This document shows positions 54,698-63,539 of a stretch of 64,000 nt of DNA, piece by piece. Every line of letters starts with the position of its first letter. Within the stretch, counting starts at the first letter, position 1. The translations under genes and the position numbers were made by a program. The DNA lies in contig JAAVZL010000012.1 of the NCBI GenBank assembly GCA_022791635.1, positions 1 to 64,000 on the forward strand, written 5' to 3'. Under the pieces are notes generated by a model that had not been told where the DNA came from, did no database searches, and worked only from the letters and a program-made list of their open reading frames with translations. This DNA comes from Lachnospiraceae bacterium. GTDB lineage: Bacteria > Bacillota > Clostridia > Lachnospirales > Lachnospiraceae.

Positions 54698-57600
54698 TTA
54701 TGGACGTTCCACACCAAGGGTTACTTCCTCCCCGTTGATGCTCCAGTCCTTAACGTATCCTTTTGCTGCGCCGAATCTTACCTCCAGGGCCAGCACCTCC
54801 GACTGAATGGTCTCCCCGTGGGTCTTGAAAAGCTTTGCAATCTTCTCATTTCCCTGGCAGTAGATAATGATCTTATCCGTCACCTCAAAGTCAGCTTCCT
54901 TGCGCATGGTCTGAATCTTGCTGATGACCTCCCGAATGTAGCCCTCCTCAAGAAGCTCCGGTGTGAGCTTGGTGTCAAGAACCACCGTGATCTCATTGTC
55001 CCCATCGGACACATAGCCTTCTGTTTGGGCCATATCGATCAGCAGATCTTCTTCTGATAATACCACAGAAACACCGTTTACGTCAAATGTGAGACTGCCT
55101 TTTTCCTTCAGCTCATCCATGGCCGCATTGCCGTCCACCTCCCCTAAATAGGCGCGGATACCGTTTAAGGATTTGCCGTATTTGGGGCCTACGGTCTTAA
55201 GCTGAGGCTTGAAGCTGTAGGTGGTAAAGGAGCGCACATCATCCGTAAAGGCAACCTCCTTCACATTGAGCTCATCCCGGATGATCTCCCGGTAATAGCC
55301 ATCAAGCTCATAGGGCGCCTTCACAAACATATGGGCAATGGGCTGGCGGTTCTTGATATTTGCAGCATTTCTGCAGGCCCGGCCCATAACCACAATGCGC
55401 AGAACCTCGTCCATGTTCTTCTCAAGCTCCGCATCAATCCACTCCTGCTTCACCTTAGGGAAATCACACAGGTGAATGCTCTCCGGCGCGCTCTTGTCAA
55501 TGCCGCACACCAGATTCCGGTAAATGTCCTCGGTGATAAAGGGCACCATGGGCGCTGCCGCCTTGCAGATGGTTACCAGAGCGGTGTAAAGGGTCATATA
55601 GGCATTGATTTTGTCCTGCTCCATGCCCTTTGCCCAGAAGCGCTCACGGCTGCGGCGCACATACCAGTTGCTCATATCGTCCACGAACTCCTGAAGGGCT
55701 CTTGCCGTCTCGGGAATCCGGTAATTTGCCAGATTATCGTCCACCTGTCCCACAACCGTATTCAGCTTGGAGAGGAGCCATTTGTCCATGACATTTAAGG
55801 CCTCGTAATGAAGCTCATACTTTGTGGCGTCAAACTTGTCGATGTTGGCATACAGCACAAAGAATGCGTAGGTATTCCAGAGGGTGCCCATGAACTTGCG
55901 CTGTCCCTCCATCACAGCCTTTCCGTGGAAGCGGTTGGGCAGCCAGGGGGCGCTGTTCACATAGAAGTACCAGCGGATGGCGTCGGCCCCGTAGGTGGCC
56001 AGCGCCTCAAAGGGATCCACGGCATTTCCCTTGGACTTGCTCATCTTCTGTCCGTTCTCATCCTGTACATGGCCCAGCACGATGACATTTTCGTAGGGAG
56101 CCCTGTTGAAAATCAATGTGGACTCCGCAAGAAGGGAGTAGAACCAGCCTCTCGTCTGATCCACGGCCTCGGAAATAAACTGGGCCGGGAACTGCTGCTC
56201 AAACAGCTCCTGATTTTCGAAGGGATAGTGGTGCTGTGCAAAAGGCATGGCTCCGGAGTCAAACCAGCAGTCAATGACCTCCGGCACACGGTGCATATCC
56301 TTACCGCACTTGGGGCACTTGACGGTAATTTCATCAATGTAGGGGCGGTGAAGCTCTACGGTGAGGGCCTTCTCATTGCCGCTCATTTCCAGAAGCTCCT
56401 TGCGGCTTCCGATGGCGTGCTGATGGCCGCACTCACACTCCCATACATTTAAGGGCGTTCCCCAGTAGCGGTTCCGGCTGATGCCCCAGTCCTGAATATT
56501 CTCCAGCCAGTCCCCGAAGCGGCCCTTGCCGATACTCTCCGGAATCCAGTTGATGGTATTGTTATTGCGGATAAGATCCTCCTTCACGGCGGTCATTTTG
56601 ATAAACCAGGACTCCCGCGCATAGTAGATAAGCGGCGTATCGCAGCGCCAGCAGAAGGGGTAGTCATGCTCGAATTTCGGTGCGGAGAAAAGCTTGCCCT
56701 CCTTGTCCAGATCCTTTAAAATCTCCGGGTCCGCTTTCTTCACAAACATACCAGCATAGGGAGTCTCCTCGGTCATATCGCCCTTGCCGTCCACGAACTG
56801 TACAAAGGGCAGATCATACCGGCGGCCCACCTGGGCATCGTCCTCACCAAAGGCCGGCGCAATGTGAACGATTCCCGTACCGTCTGTCATGGTGACATAG
56901 GTATCGCAGGTTACATAGTGACCCTTTTTGTGCTGCTTTGCGGCCGCCTCTCCCGCGCAGGCAAACAGGGGCTCATATTCCTTGTATTCCAGATCCTTTC
57001 CCGTGTAGGTTTCCAGGATCTCATAGGCCAGTGTCCCCTCCTCTGCCAGGGAGCCGAGCACCTTGTCAAGGAGCTCTTGGGCCATATAATAGGTATAGCC
57101 GTCTGCCGCCTTTACCTTTACATAGGCGTCATTGGGGTTCACGCAGAGACCCACATTGGAGGGCAGAGTCCAGGGTGTGGTGGTCCAGGCCAGGAAATAG
57201 GCATCCTCCCCCACAACCTTGAAGCGCACAATGGCAGAGCGCTCCTTCACAGCCTTGTAGCCCTGTGCCACCTCGTGGGAGGACAGAGGCGTCCCACAGC
57301 GGGGGCAGTAGGGTACAATCTTAAAGCCCTTATAGAGAAGTCCCTTTTTCCAGATCTCCTTTAAGGCCCACCACTCGGATTCGATATAGTCATCGTGGTA
57401 GGTCACATAGGGGTCGTCCATGTCGGCCCAGAAGCCTACGGTGCCGGAGAAATCCTCCCACATACCCTTGTACTTCCACACGCTCTCCTTACATTTTGTA
57501 ATAAAGGGATCGAGACCGTACTCCTCAATCTGCTCCTTTCCGTCCAGGCCTAAGAGCTTTTCCACCTCCAGCTCCACCGGAAGCCCGTGGGTATCCCAGC

Positions 57601-57850
57601 CTGCCTTCCTGGGAACCATATACCCCTTCATGGTGCGGTATCTGGGAATCATATCCTTAATGACACGGGTCAGTACGTGTCCGATGTGAGGCTTTCCGTT
57701 GGCCGTCGGCGGGCCGTCATAAAAGGTATAGGTCTCGCCCTCCTTGCGGCTTTCCATACTTTTTTCAAAAATATGGTTTTCCTTCCAGAAGGCCTCCACA
57801 TTCTTTTCCCGCTCTACGAAATTGAGATTGGGCGATACTTTTTCATACAT
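54698..57850 (-). CDS. ileS: Isoleucyl-tRNA synthetase
   Basis: A 1050-aa class I synthetase. HIGH is in GPPTANGKPHIGHVL, KMSKS in NGQKMSKSKGNAVDPFEAL, the editing domain carries the TxDGTGIVH stretch (TMTDGTGIVHIAPAFGEDD), and the C-terminal part belongs to the longer IleS2-like type (over 1000 aa). It lacks the short-type C-terminal zinc finger pattern. Controlled by an Ile-specific T-box. glgP follows after 31 bases, so some read-through is possible. Confidence 0.97.
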   Translation of the reverse strand: MYEKVSPNLNFVEREKNVEAFWKENHIFEKSMESRKEGETYTFYDGPPTANGKPHIGHVLTRVIKDMIPRYRTMKGYMVPRKAGWDTHGLPVELEVEKLLGLDGKEQIEEYGLDPFITKCKESVWKYKGMWEDFSGTVGFWADMDDPYVTYHDDYIESEWWALKEIWKKGLLYKGFKIVPYCPRCGTPLSSHEVAQGYKAVKERSAIVRFKVVGEDAYFLAWTTTPWTLPSNVGLCVNPNDAYVKVKAADGYTYYMAQELLDKVLGSLAEEGTLAYEILETYTGKDLEYKEYEPLFACAGEAAAKQHKKGHYVTCDTYVTMTDGTGIVHIAPAFGEDDAQVGRRYDLPFVQFVDGKGDMTEETPYAGMFVKKADPEILKDLDKEGKLFSAPKFEHDYPFCWRCDTPLIYYARESWFIKMTAVKEDLIRNNNTINWIPESIGKGRFGDWLENIQDWGISRNRYWGTPLNVWECECGHQHAIGSRKELLEMSGNEKALTVELHRPYIDEITVKCPKCGKDMHRVPEVIDCWFDSGAMPFAQHHYPFENQELFEQQFPAQFISEAVDQTRGWFYSLLAESTLIFNRAPYENVIVLGHVQDENGQKMSKSKGNAVDPFEALATYGADAIRWYFYVNSAPWLPNRFHGKAVMEGQRKFMGTLWNTYAFFVLYANIDKFDATKYELHYEALNVMDKWLLSKLNTVVGQVDDNLANYRIPETARALQEFVDDMSNWYVRRSRERFWAKGMEQDKINAYMTLYTALVTICKAAAPMVPFITEDIYRNLVCGIDKSAPESIHLCDFPKVKQEWIDAELEKNMDEVLRIVVMGRACRNAANIKNRQPIAHMFVKAPYELDGYYREIIRDELNVKEVAFTDDVRSFTTYSFKPQLKTVGPKYGKSLNGIRAYLGEVDGNAAMDELKEKGSLTFDVNGVSVVLSEEDLLIDMAQTEGYVSDGDNEITVVLDTKLTPELLEEGYIREVISKIQTMRKEADFEVTDKIIIYCQGNEKIAKLFKTHGETIQSEVLALEVRFGAAKGYVKDWSINGEEVTLGVERP

Positions 57851-57894
57851 TGTAACTCCTCCAATTCTGCAGCACGTAAACCATGCCCTTAAGC

Positions 57895-58170
57895 GCCGCT
57901 GTTTTACTCTTGATTAAAGAAAGCTCCCATCCTGTAAAAGGACGGAAGCCAAGCTTCTGTTATACCACCTGTTACAACATGCTGTCACATGCTTTTCCCT
58001 TTAACGGAGGAAAACCGTCAGTACCTAAGAGACTGCGCCTCTTTCAGCCTGCCGCTCAGAAGTGATCTTCAGAAAAATCCTACTTGCGCCGGGCTTCCAC
58101 CCTCCCCGGCTCGCTTTGCCGTTTGGATAGCTCTTACTGTCTTCCTCATTGCCTTTGCTTATCGTTCATT
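57895..58170 (-). promoter_or_regulatory. Isoleucine T-box leader of ileS
   Basis: On the minus strand: stem I with specifier GAAGATCACTTC (codon ATC = Ile), antiterminator CAGGTGGTATAACAGAAGC, and a terminator stem (GGCTTCCGTCC with GGATGGGAGC) followed by TTTCTTT. Responds to uncharged tRNA-Ile. Confidence 0.9.
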
Positions 58171-58200
58171 AGTATAACGTGCTTTTGCTTGGTTTGTCAA
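58171..58200 (-). promoter_or_regulatory. Promoter of the ileS T-box operon
   Basis: Minus strand TTGACA (58195-58200), 18-base spacer, TATACT (58171-58176), directly before the T-box. Confidence 0.78.
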
Positions 58201-58414
58201 TGTTTTCGGCCTTTTTCTTGCAGGTTTTTTCTTAAAGAAATGTAAACTTTTTGTAATAGACCTTGCACCTGTAAAAAAAATAACATATACTTGTAGGTGT
58301 CATTTTGTTTCTATTCACTCTGTGACCAGCAATATGATCTTTCTTTACATTATTGATAAACGATACTTTTCTGATAGATAAAAAATTCGATGTCTTTCTA
58401 AAGGAGCTTTCAAT

Positions 58415-60004
58415 ATGAAATTTTCACATAGATTTTGGGCTGCCGCCTTAAGCCTTGCTTTGCTGGGCTCTGCTTTTTTTTATCCCATCCATGCAGATGC
58501 TGCCAAAAAAAAGCGAGGCCCCACGGCCGCGGAGATTGCAGCCGCGGAGCAGGCGGAACAAGAGCGGCAGGATGCTTACAACAAAGCCATTGACTCCAAT
58601 CAAATAGAGGGTTGGCCTCAGGGTCCCCAGATTTATGCAGAGTCTGCCATTGTGATCGAGGCCGATACGGGAGCCGTTCTTTATAATAAGGATATGGATA
58701 TGCGCAATTATCCTGCCAGTATTACAAAGATCATGACGGCCCTTGTGACCCTGGAGCATTGCTCCTTAGATGAGGTAGTCACCTACTCCTACTATGCCAC
58801 CCACTCCATCGAGGCCGGCAGCAGCAGCATCGGCCGGACAGACGACGAGCAGCTCACGGTTGAGGAATCTCTTTACGGACTTTTGCTGGAGTCTGCCAAT
58901 GAGTGCGGCAATGCACTGGCGGAGCACGTGGCCGGCTCCGTGGAAGCCTTTGCGGATCTGATGAACCAAAAGGCGGAGGAGCTGGGCTGCACCAATACGC
59001 ATTTTGTCAATCCCCACGGCCTCCACGATGAGAATCATTATACCTCTGCCCATGATATGGCTCTTATTATGAAGGCGGCGATCCAGAATGAAAATTTTGT
59101 CCGCATCTCCGGAACGCCGAATTTTGAATTACATCCTACCAATAAGCATGATGAAATTACGTATATGAAAAATCATCATTACATGATTGGGCCCTACAAG
59201 GGTATCACCAAATATCTGGATGATACGGTCATTGCCGGCAAAACGGGAGGCACTTCTGCAGCCAAGAGAACCCTTGTCACGGCTGCGGAGCGGGGCGGAA
59301 TGACATTGATTGTCGTTACCATGCGCACCGGAGCAGATCCCAGCGGAGAACTGGGGCTCCCCCTATTCCCCGATACTGCCCTGCTTTTGAACTATGCGTC
59401 GGAGAATTTCAGCAAGATCAATGTAGCCGCCAATGAGACAAATTTTTCTGTCAACAGCTCCGGCTTTTTCCACACGGGAAGCGCTATCTTTGGTCAGATG
59501 GATCCTTTGATAGAAATTAATAAAAATGATTACATTGTTCTGCCAAATGATATCCCCTTTACGGAGGCCTCCCCGGAGCTGACCTTCCAGAGCGAAGAGG
59601 ACTCGGAAACCATTGCCACCCTGGCCTATACCTGGCAGGGACAGCCTGTGGGCTCTGCTTCCATTCAGCTTGCCCAGTCTAAGATCCCGGCATTTTCCTT
59701 TGATCGGGAAACAGGGGATCCGGAGAGTCCGGATGTAGAGAGCTCACCGGAGTCTCAGCCAAAGAAATTTATCCAAATCAATGTCCGTCTGGTTCTGACC
59801 GGTATTCTGATTGCGGCTGCTGTTGTTCTTCTCTGCATTCTCTTCCAAAAGCTGTCAAAGCAGTGGGATCTCATGGGAAAGCTTCGCCGTTTCCGACTTA
59901 GCAAGCGGCGCAAGCGCAAGAAGCGACGGAGAGTCACTCCCCGGAACCGCTATCAGCGGACACCGAAAAAGCGGAATTCTCCTTACTCGGATTTGGATCT
60001 TTAG
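58415..60004 (+). CDS. D-alanyl-D-alanine carboxypeptidase (DacF/PBP5-like)
   Basis: A 529-aa secreted low-molecular-weight penicillin-binding protein. Signal peptide ends near residue 29 (IHADAAKKK). The serine-peptidase triad is S102-x-x-K105 (SITKIM), S160-x-N162 (SANECGNAL) and K276-T-G (KTGGTSAA). After the peptidase S11 domain come a beta-rich stalk, an acidic linker, a transmembrane helix near 458-478 and a very basic cytoplasmic tail (KRRKRKKRRR). This C-terminal anchor and tail are more elaborate than in PBP5. Trims D-Ala from peptidoglycan stem peptides. Good GGAG upstream and a terminator after it. Confidence 0.95.
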   Translation: MKFSHRFWAAALSLALLGSAFFYPIHADAAKKKRGPTAAEIAAAEQAEQERQDAYNKAIDSNQIEGWPQGPQIYAESAIVIEADTGAVLYNKDMDMRNYPASITKIMTALVTLEHCSLDEVVTYSYYATHSIEAGSSSIGRTDDEQLTVEESLYGLLLESANECGNALAEHVAGSVEAFADLMNQKAEELGCTNTHFVNPHGLHDENHYTSAHDMALIMKAAIQNENFVRISGTPNFELHPTNKHDEITYMKNHHYMIGPYKGITKYLDDTVIAGKTGGTSAAKRTLVTAAERGGMTLIVVTMRTGADPSGELGLPLFPDTALLLNYASENFSKINVAANETNFSVNSSGFFHTGSAIFGQMDPLIEINKNDYIVLPNDIPFTEASPELTFQSEEDSETIATLAYTWQGQPVGSASIQLAQSKIPAFSFDRETGDPESPDVESSPESQPKKFIQINVRLVLTGILIAAAVVLLCILFQKLSKQWDLMGKLRRFRLSKRRKRKKRRRVTPRNRYQRTPKKRNSPYSDLDL

Positions 60005-60023
60005 GGAATAGGAGCTTATAGAT

Positions 60024-60072
60024 TCAGCCCTCTGACATTATCACAGAAAAGCGTCAGAGGGCTGATATTATT
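60024..60072 (+). terminator. Terminator of the carboxypeptidase gene
   Basis: Perfect 13-bp stem TCAGCCCTCTGAC/GTCAGAGGGCTGA with a TATTATTT tail, 19 bases after the stop. Confidence 0.85.
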
Positions 60073-60120
60073 TCGTTAAGCCTTGAAAGATTACCAATCC
60101 AAGGGAGGCGATGCCATTTT

Positions 60121-60777
60121 CTACAGCTTCCTTGCCTCTGCCATTCGTTCTGCAAATTGCTCGTAAAAGCTTTTGTCCTCCTCATATGGCTTTAGGTAGA
60201 AGGCCTTTAGCAGATACATGCTCAGGCTCTTTTGGAAGCTTCCCTCCTCTGTGTGCTCTAAACGCCTGGACAGGGACTTCAGAAAGTAATGCCACTCAAT
60301 AATAAAGGCTTCGTTTTTCTTCGCCTCCGGCGTGTCAATCCACTTCTGCACCTTAACCTTTGTCTTGGGTTCTTTTTTGCATTCATGCACCTGCAGAAAA
60401 TATTGAAAGCTCTCATTTTCATAATAGCGGCCCAGAGGAAAGATACGGCACATGCCCGGGCGAAAGGGGTGAATCCGGCAACGGCCCTCTTTGCTTAAAA
60501 AGCTGCATTGCTTCTGAGGACCTGTCATTTTCAGATTAGGCAAAATGATTCCCTCCACCAGATTGAGCTCGACTTCCTTTTCCAGAAAATCTTCAAACGA
60601 GCGGTGAAGGCCTGTGGTCAGGCGAAAGGCGTCATAAGGATCCAGCACAATGCTGCTTCCCATGCCCCGGCAGCAGTCGGAGCAGCCCTGGCAGCCCCCG
60701 CAGTCTGCCCTCACCATATCCCGCAGGCTGTAAAATCTTCCGTCTGAGACTTCTTTCATATCAATTTCCCGTTCCAT
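60121..60777 (-). CDS. YkgJ-like cysteine-cluster protein
   Basis: A 218-aa soluble protein with a CxxCxxCC metal-binding core (CGGCQGCSDCCRG), a second cysteine group in FLSKEGRCRIHPFRPGMCRI, and a conserved LGRYYENESFQ stretch. YkgJ/CxxCxxCC proteins are presumed Zn or Fe-S chelators of unknown role. The C-terminal about 80 residues are charged and helical. Start at 60777 has AAGGAG seven bases upstream. Single gene; element E lies just before its promoter region. Confidence 0.88.
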   Translation of the reverse strand: MEREIDMKEVSDGRFYSLRDMVRADCGGCQGCSDCCRGMGSSIVLDPYDAFRLTTGLHRSFEDFLEKEVELNLVEGIILPNLKMTGPQKQCSFLSKEGRCRIHPFRPGMCRIFPLGRYYENESFQYFLQVHECKKEPKTKVKVQKWIDTPEAKKNEAFIIEWHYFLKSLSRRLEHTEEGSFQKSLSMYLLKAFYLKPYEEDKSFYEQFAERMAEARKL

Positions 60778-60802
60778 TTTGGTTCTCCTTTTGTTTTTCT
60801 GT

Positions 60803-60934
60803 GTTACAGTTCAGCCGTGCTGTGGTGAAAGCCGTTCTCTGGCTATTCCGCTATCCAGTGTACGTGAACCGTCCGAACACAGGATATGGAAAAGTCAGAG
60901 GATGGCTTTTGCCACAGCGCGGTTGAACTGTAAC
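60803..60934 (+). repeat. Palindromic element E (core-deleted)
   Basis: 132-bp family member between the YkgJ-like gene and tRNA-Arg. The outer arms start with 23 paired positions (60803-60825 with 60912-60934) in which the only two differences are G-T wobbles, and pairing continues inward with interruptions. It keeps the right core GTACGTGAACCGTCCGAACA and GGATATGG, but the inner left half is deleted. Confidence 0.85.
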
Positions 60935-60971
60935 TTTTCTTTTGGGATAAGATCTTTTCTTTATTTTTCAC

Positions 60972-61000
60972 TTGTGTACTCATTTATTTTATGGTACACT
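60972..61000 (+). promoter_or_regulatory. Promoter of tRNA-Arg
   Basis: Plus strand TTGTGT (60972-60977), 17-base spacer, TACACT (60995-61000), 44 bases before the tRNA. Confidence 0.65.
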
Positions 61001-61044
61001 CTTAACTGGAAGTCAGTCAAGATTCATTTTGCTGCTTTTTCTTT

Positions 61045-61118
61045 GTCGCTATAGCTCAGCTGGATAGAGCGACCGCCTCCTAAGCGGTAGGCCGGAGGTT
61101 CAAATCCTCTTAGCGACG
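61045..61118 (+). tRNA. tRNA-Arg (anticodon CCU)
   Basis: 74-nt cloverleaf: acceptor GTCGCTA/TAGCGAC, D-arm AGCTCAGCTGGATAGAGC, anticodon loop CTCCTAA giving CCT (reads AGG), T-loop GGTTCAAATCC, discriminator G. CCA is not encoded. tRNA-Arg(CCU) genes are frequent integration sites, and broken genes follow downstream. Confidence 0.96.
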
Positions 61119-61128
61119 CTAAAAATTT

Positions 61129-61170
61129 CGCCGAAAACCCTGCAAACCAGGATTTTCGGCGTTTCTTATT
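61129..61170 (+). terminator. Terminator after tRNA-Arg
   Basis: Stem CGCCGAAAA/TTTTCGGCG (interrupted by a few bases before the loop) and a TTTCTTATTTT tail, 11 bases after the tRNA. Confidence 0.75.
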
Positions 61171-61551
61171 TTCCGAGAGAAATCGAACTTAGATTTTTTG
61201 TTTATTGCTTAGCCTGCTTCGGCTTGCTAATGATTAGCAGGATTTTTGCCGAGTTTGCTAATCAAAATGCCTTTCCTACTAAATTGAATATATCTAAGGC
61301 ATATCTTTATCTGCCAGATAAAAGAAATTCCGCAAGCCGAAGAAGCACAGCAGAACACAGAGCCATTGGTATCACCGACAAACCAAGAAATGCGTCTGAA
61401 GCAAATTGCCTTGGTCTCTTTTTTGACCTTTTTCGCACATTAGCAGGTAAGCACCTATCAATTTTTGAAAAAATACGTTATACTAATGCTACTAAAGTTT
61501 TCGAGCAGACAGATTACAATCCTGCCATTAGATAAATCGTTGCCAGAAAGG

Positions 61552-61593
61552 CAATGTCATGAAGTTCTTTCAGGGCTTAACTTCATGACATTG
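61552..61593. repeat. Inverted repeat upstream of the BRO fragment
   Basis: Perfect 15-bp arms CAATGTCATGAAGTT/AACTTCATGACATTG around a 12-base loop. It is flanked on each side by GCCAGAAAGG. Could be an operator of the phage-type gene or a terminator without U tract. Confidence 0.65.
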
Positions 61594-61618
61594 GCCAGAA
61601 AGGGGTAAGTTTTCATAT

Positions 61619-61938
61619 ATGGAAAATGATAAAATTCAGTTATTTGAAGATAGAAAAATCCGTACCGCTTGGGACGAGGAACAGGAAGAATGGTATTTTT
61701 CGGTTGTAGATGTGGTCGCTGTACTGACGGACAGCGTTGACCCAACGGCATATTGGCGTAAGCTGAAACAGCGACTTAAAAATGAGGGAAATGAAACCGT
61801 GACGAACTGTCACGGTTTGAAAATGACTGCCACAGACGGCAAAAAACGCATGACGGATGTCGCAACAATGGAACAGCTTTTGCGTATCATTCAGTCAATC
61901 CCCTCACCAAAAGCAGAACCTTTTAAGGCATGGTTTCG
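61619..61938 (+). pseudogene. BRO-N phage antirepressor-type gene, truncated
   Basis: About 105 residues of a BRO family N-terminal domain: FEDRKIRTAWDEEQEEWYFS, VVDVVAVLTDSVDPTAYWRK and the conserved MTDVATMEQLLRIIQSIPSP, ending at KAEPFKAWFR. In phage and prophage relatives the domain continues into a DNA-binding C-terminus. Here the frame runs instead into an unrelated remnant. It is a leftover of a mobile element near tRNA-Arg. Confidence 0.8.
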
Positions 61939-62405
61939 GCGGTACCTATATGCCATTTATGTTCAGTTCCCCTCAGGAAGACTCGGTATCGTAAACTACT
62001 GCAGAAACCATACTCAGGGCGGATACCCCAACCAGTATATTCATTACCACTATTCATATCTGATTGAAAGTGAGGGAATAAAGCAATATGTGATTGACCA
62101 CTGTGGACTTTGTGTGCATATGTGCCAATACGATTTCCATAGCAGTGCATCAGATGACATCCAGAGCGGCTTCGTAACACCTTTCGATGTAAAATGGGAG
62201 TATCTGATCAACTGGGATCATGATCTCCCTTGCATTCATCGATTGTGACTGTGCAAAGGAAGGTGACGAGTACACCGTAATGTGGGGCACTGATCCTGAG
62301 ACTGCGCAGCCGATCCGCGCTAAAATTGCCCGGTTTCCTTACTACAATGAAGAATATAGAAATGAAACATTTGATACAGAAAAAATCCTTCATCCGGTAT
62401 TTTAA
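61939..62405 (+). pseudogene. Aminomethyltransferase (GcvT-like) gene remnant
   Basis: The frame fused to the BRO fragment reads GGYPNQYIHYHYSYLIESEG and TPFDVKWEYLINWDHD, the latter typical of the folate-binding GcvT fold. It stops at 62248. A different frame from about 62220 continues the same homology (ISLAFIDCDCAKEGDEYTVM, then WGTDPETAQPIRA) to 62405. N-terminus and part of the middle are missing, so this is a dead C-terminal piece, possibly of an O-demethylase-type member. Family call is from memory of motifs. Confidence 0.65.
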
Positions 62406-62540
62406 GATCGATATCACAAATATCCAATCATGCTGGCCATAGCTATGAGATGTATTTAGGGCCGTTGCCTGGGAAGATGAATTCACCTTCCCGAGCAACA
62501 GCCCCGTTTTTATGTCTAATATCTACGGTATGGATTGTTC

Positions 62541-63413
62541 CTAAAAAACCATCTCTCCCTGAAGCCAAATCACACCCTTAAACCGCCGTCCCACCTGGGG
62601 CTCTCCCAAAAGATCCTTCTGATTGATACAAACCTCAAAAACCAGATCGTGGCTCTCCACCGTAAGCACATAAATCTGCTCCTCGGTCAGCGTATTCTCC
62701 ACCTGTCTGCACTCCAGAATCTCTCCCAGAATACTGTAATGGTCACACTCTACTCCGTAAGGCATAAAGTATGTAGACACAATGGAAAATACGTCTTCGT
62801 TTGCAATTCGCCTGGAAATCATGGAATAAGTGTCCATGTCTTCCAGGGTGAGATTTTCAATGGCTTCCTCATCGCCTTCCCTGGCAGCCTGAATCAGCTT
62901 TGTCCGCTGAAGTACTGCGTCTGAGTTTTCCTCCTCTGTCATTCCCTTTACAACGGGAAGCAGTATCTTACCGCTTGTGGAAAGACCGGTAAACTTAAGG
63001 GTAACAGTGCAAGACGAAAGCTGATTCAAACGCTTTTCGTTCAGCAGATCCGCTACATTCTGCACATAAAAGATAATTGACACGCCCAGGGATAAATCAT
63101 CGCAGACACCTGCATAGGATTCCTTCTCCGCATGGCGCTCTACGGTAACGCTGTCGTACAGCTTCTCCTGCTTTCCCTGGAAATAAGGGAAATAATAGCT
63201 GCGGCGGTAATTCTCCCGCTCATCGTACTCTCCCCGAAGCATGATACCCATACCTGGAGCAAATTCCTTTTTCCGCTCGGAAAAATCCACCCCGTTCCGA
63301 TTTCCGGAGGTGCGCTCACTGTGATAACTCTCCTCTGTCATTTGAAGCAGTAAATTCAACTGCTCCTTATCCTTAATTTCACTAAAACCTACAGCCCTCA
63401 AATATTCATGCAC
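62541..63413 (-). CDS. Conserved protein, DUF3881 family
   Basis: A 290-aa soluble protein of a family I recognise as DUF3881, found in Lachnospiraceae. It begins MHEYLRAVGFSEI, contains DDLSLGVSIIFYVQNVADLL and NLTLEDMDTYSMISRRIANE, and ends with a beta-rich part (DLLGEPQVGRRFKGVIWLQG). Function unknown. AAAGGAGG eight bases upstream. It follows serS on the same strand after 126 bases. Confidence 0.88.
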   Translation of the reverse strand: MHEYLRAVGFSEIKDKEQLNLLLQMTEESYHSERTSGNRNGVDFSERKKEFAPGMGIMLRGEYDERENYRRSYYFPYFQGKQEKLYDSVTVERHAEKESYAGVCDDLSLGVSIIFYVQNVADLLNEKRLNQLSSCTVTLKFTGLSTSGKILLPVVKGMTEEENSDAVLQRTKLIQAAREGDEEAIENLTLEDMDTYSMISRRIANEDVFSIVSTYFMPYGVECDHYSILGEILECRQVENTLTEEQIYVLTVESHDLVFEVCINQKDLLGEPQVGRRFKGVIWLQGEMVF

Positions 63414-63539
63414 TGCATTTCACCTCCTTTTGCATAACAGCATATCTACTTAACCTCTTTTTTCCAAAAAAGAACCAAGTTATCCACATATTCATACACT
63501 TATCCACATGTTGTCCCGATTTCCGGACCATCTCATTTC

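Larger units (their letters stand above)
61119..61618. other. Gene-poor stretch after tRNA-Arg
   Basis: Contains a terminator-like hairpin (61129-61170) and a 15-bp-armed inverted repeat (61552-61593). A 103-codon open frame from about 61224 has a TTG start, no ribosome site and no recognisable motif, so I do not call it. AT-richer than its surroundings. Possibly the eroded left edge of an inserted element. Confidence 0.5.

Noticed and set aside
61224..61535. 103-codon plus-strand frame after tRNA-Arg
   Set aside because: TTG start without ribosome site, and composition like non-coding DNA; I see no motif.
61619..62248. Functional BRO-enzyme fusion protein
   Set aside because: Both halves are incomplete and the enzyme half continues in another frame, so it is a junction of broken genes rather than a working fusion.
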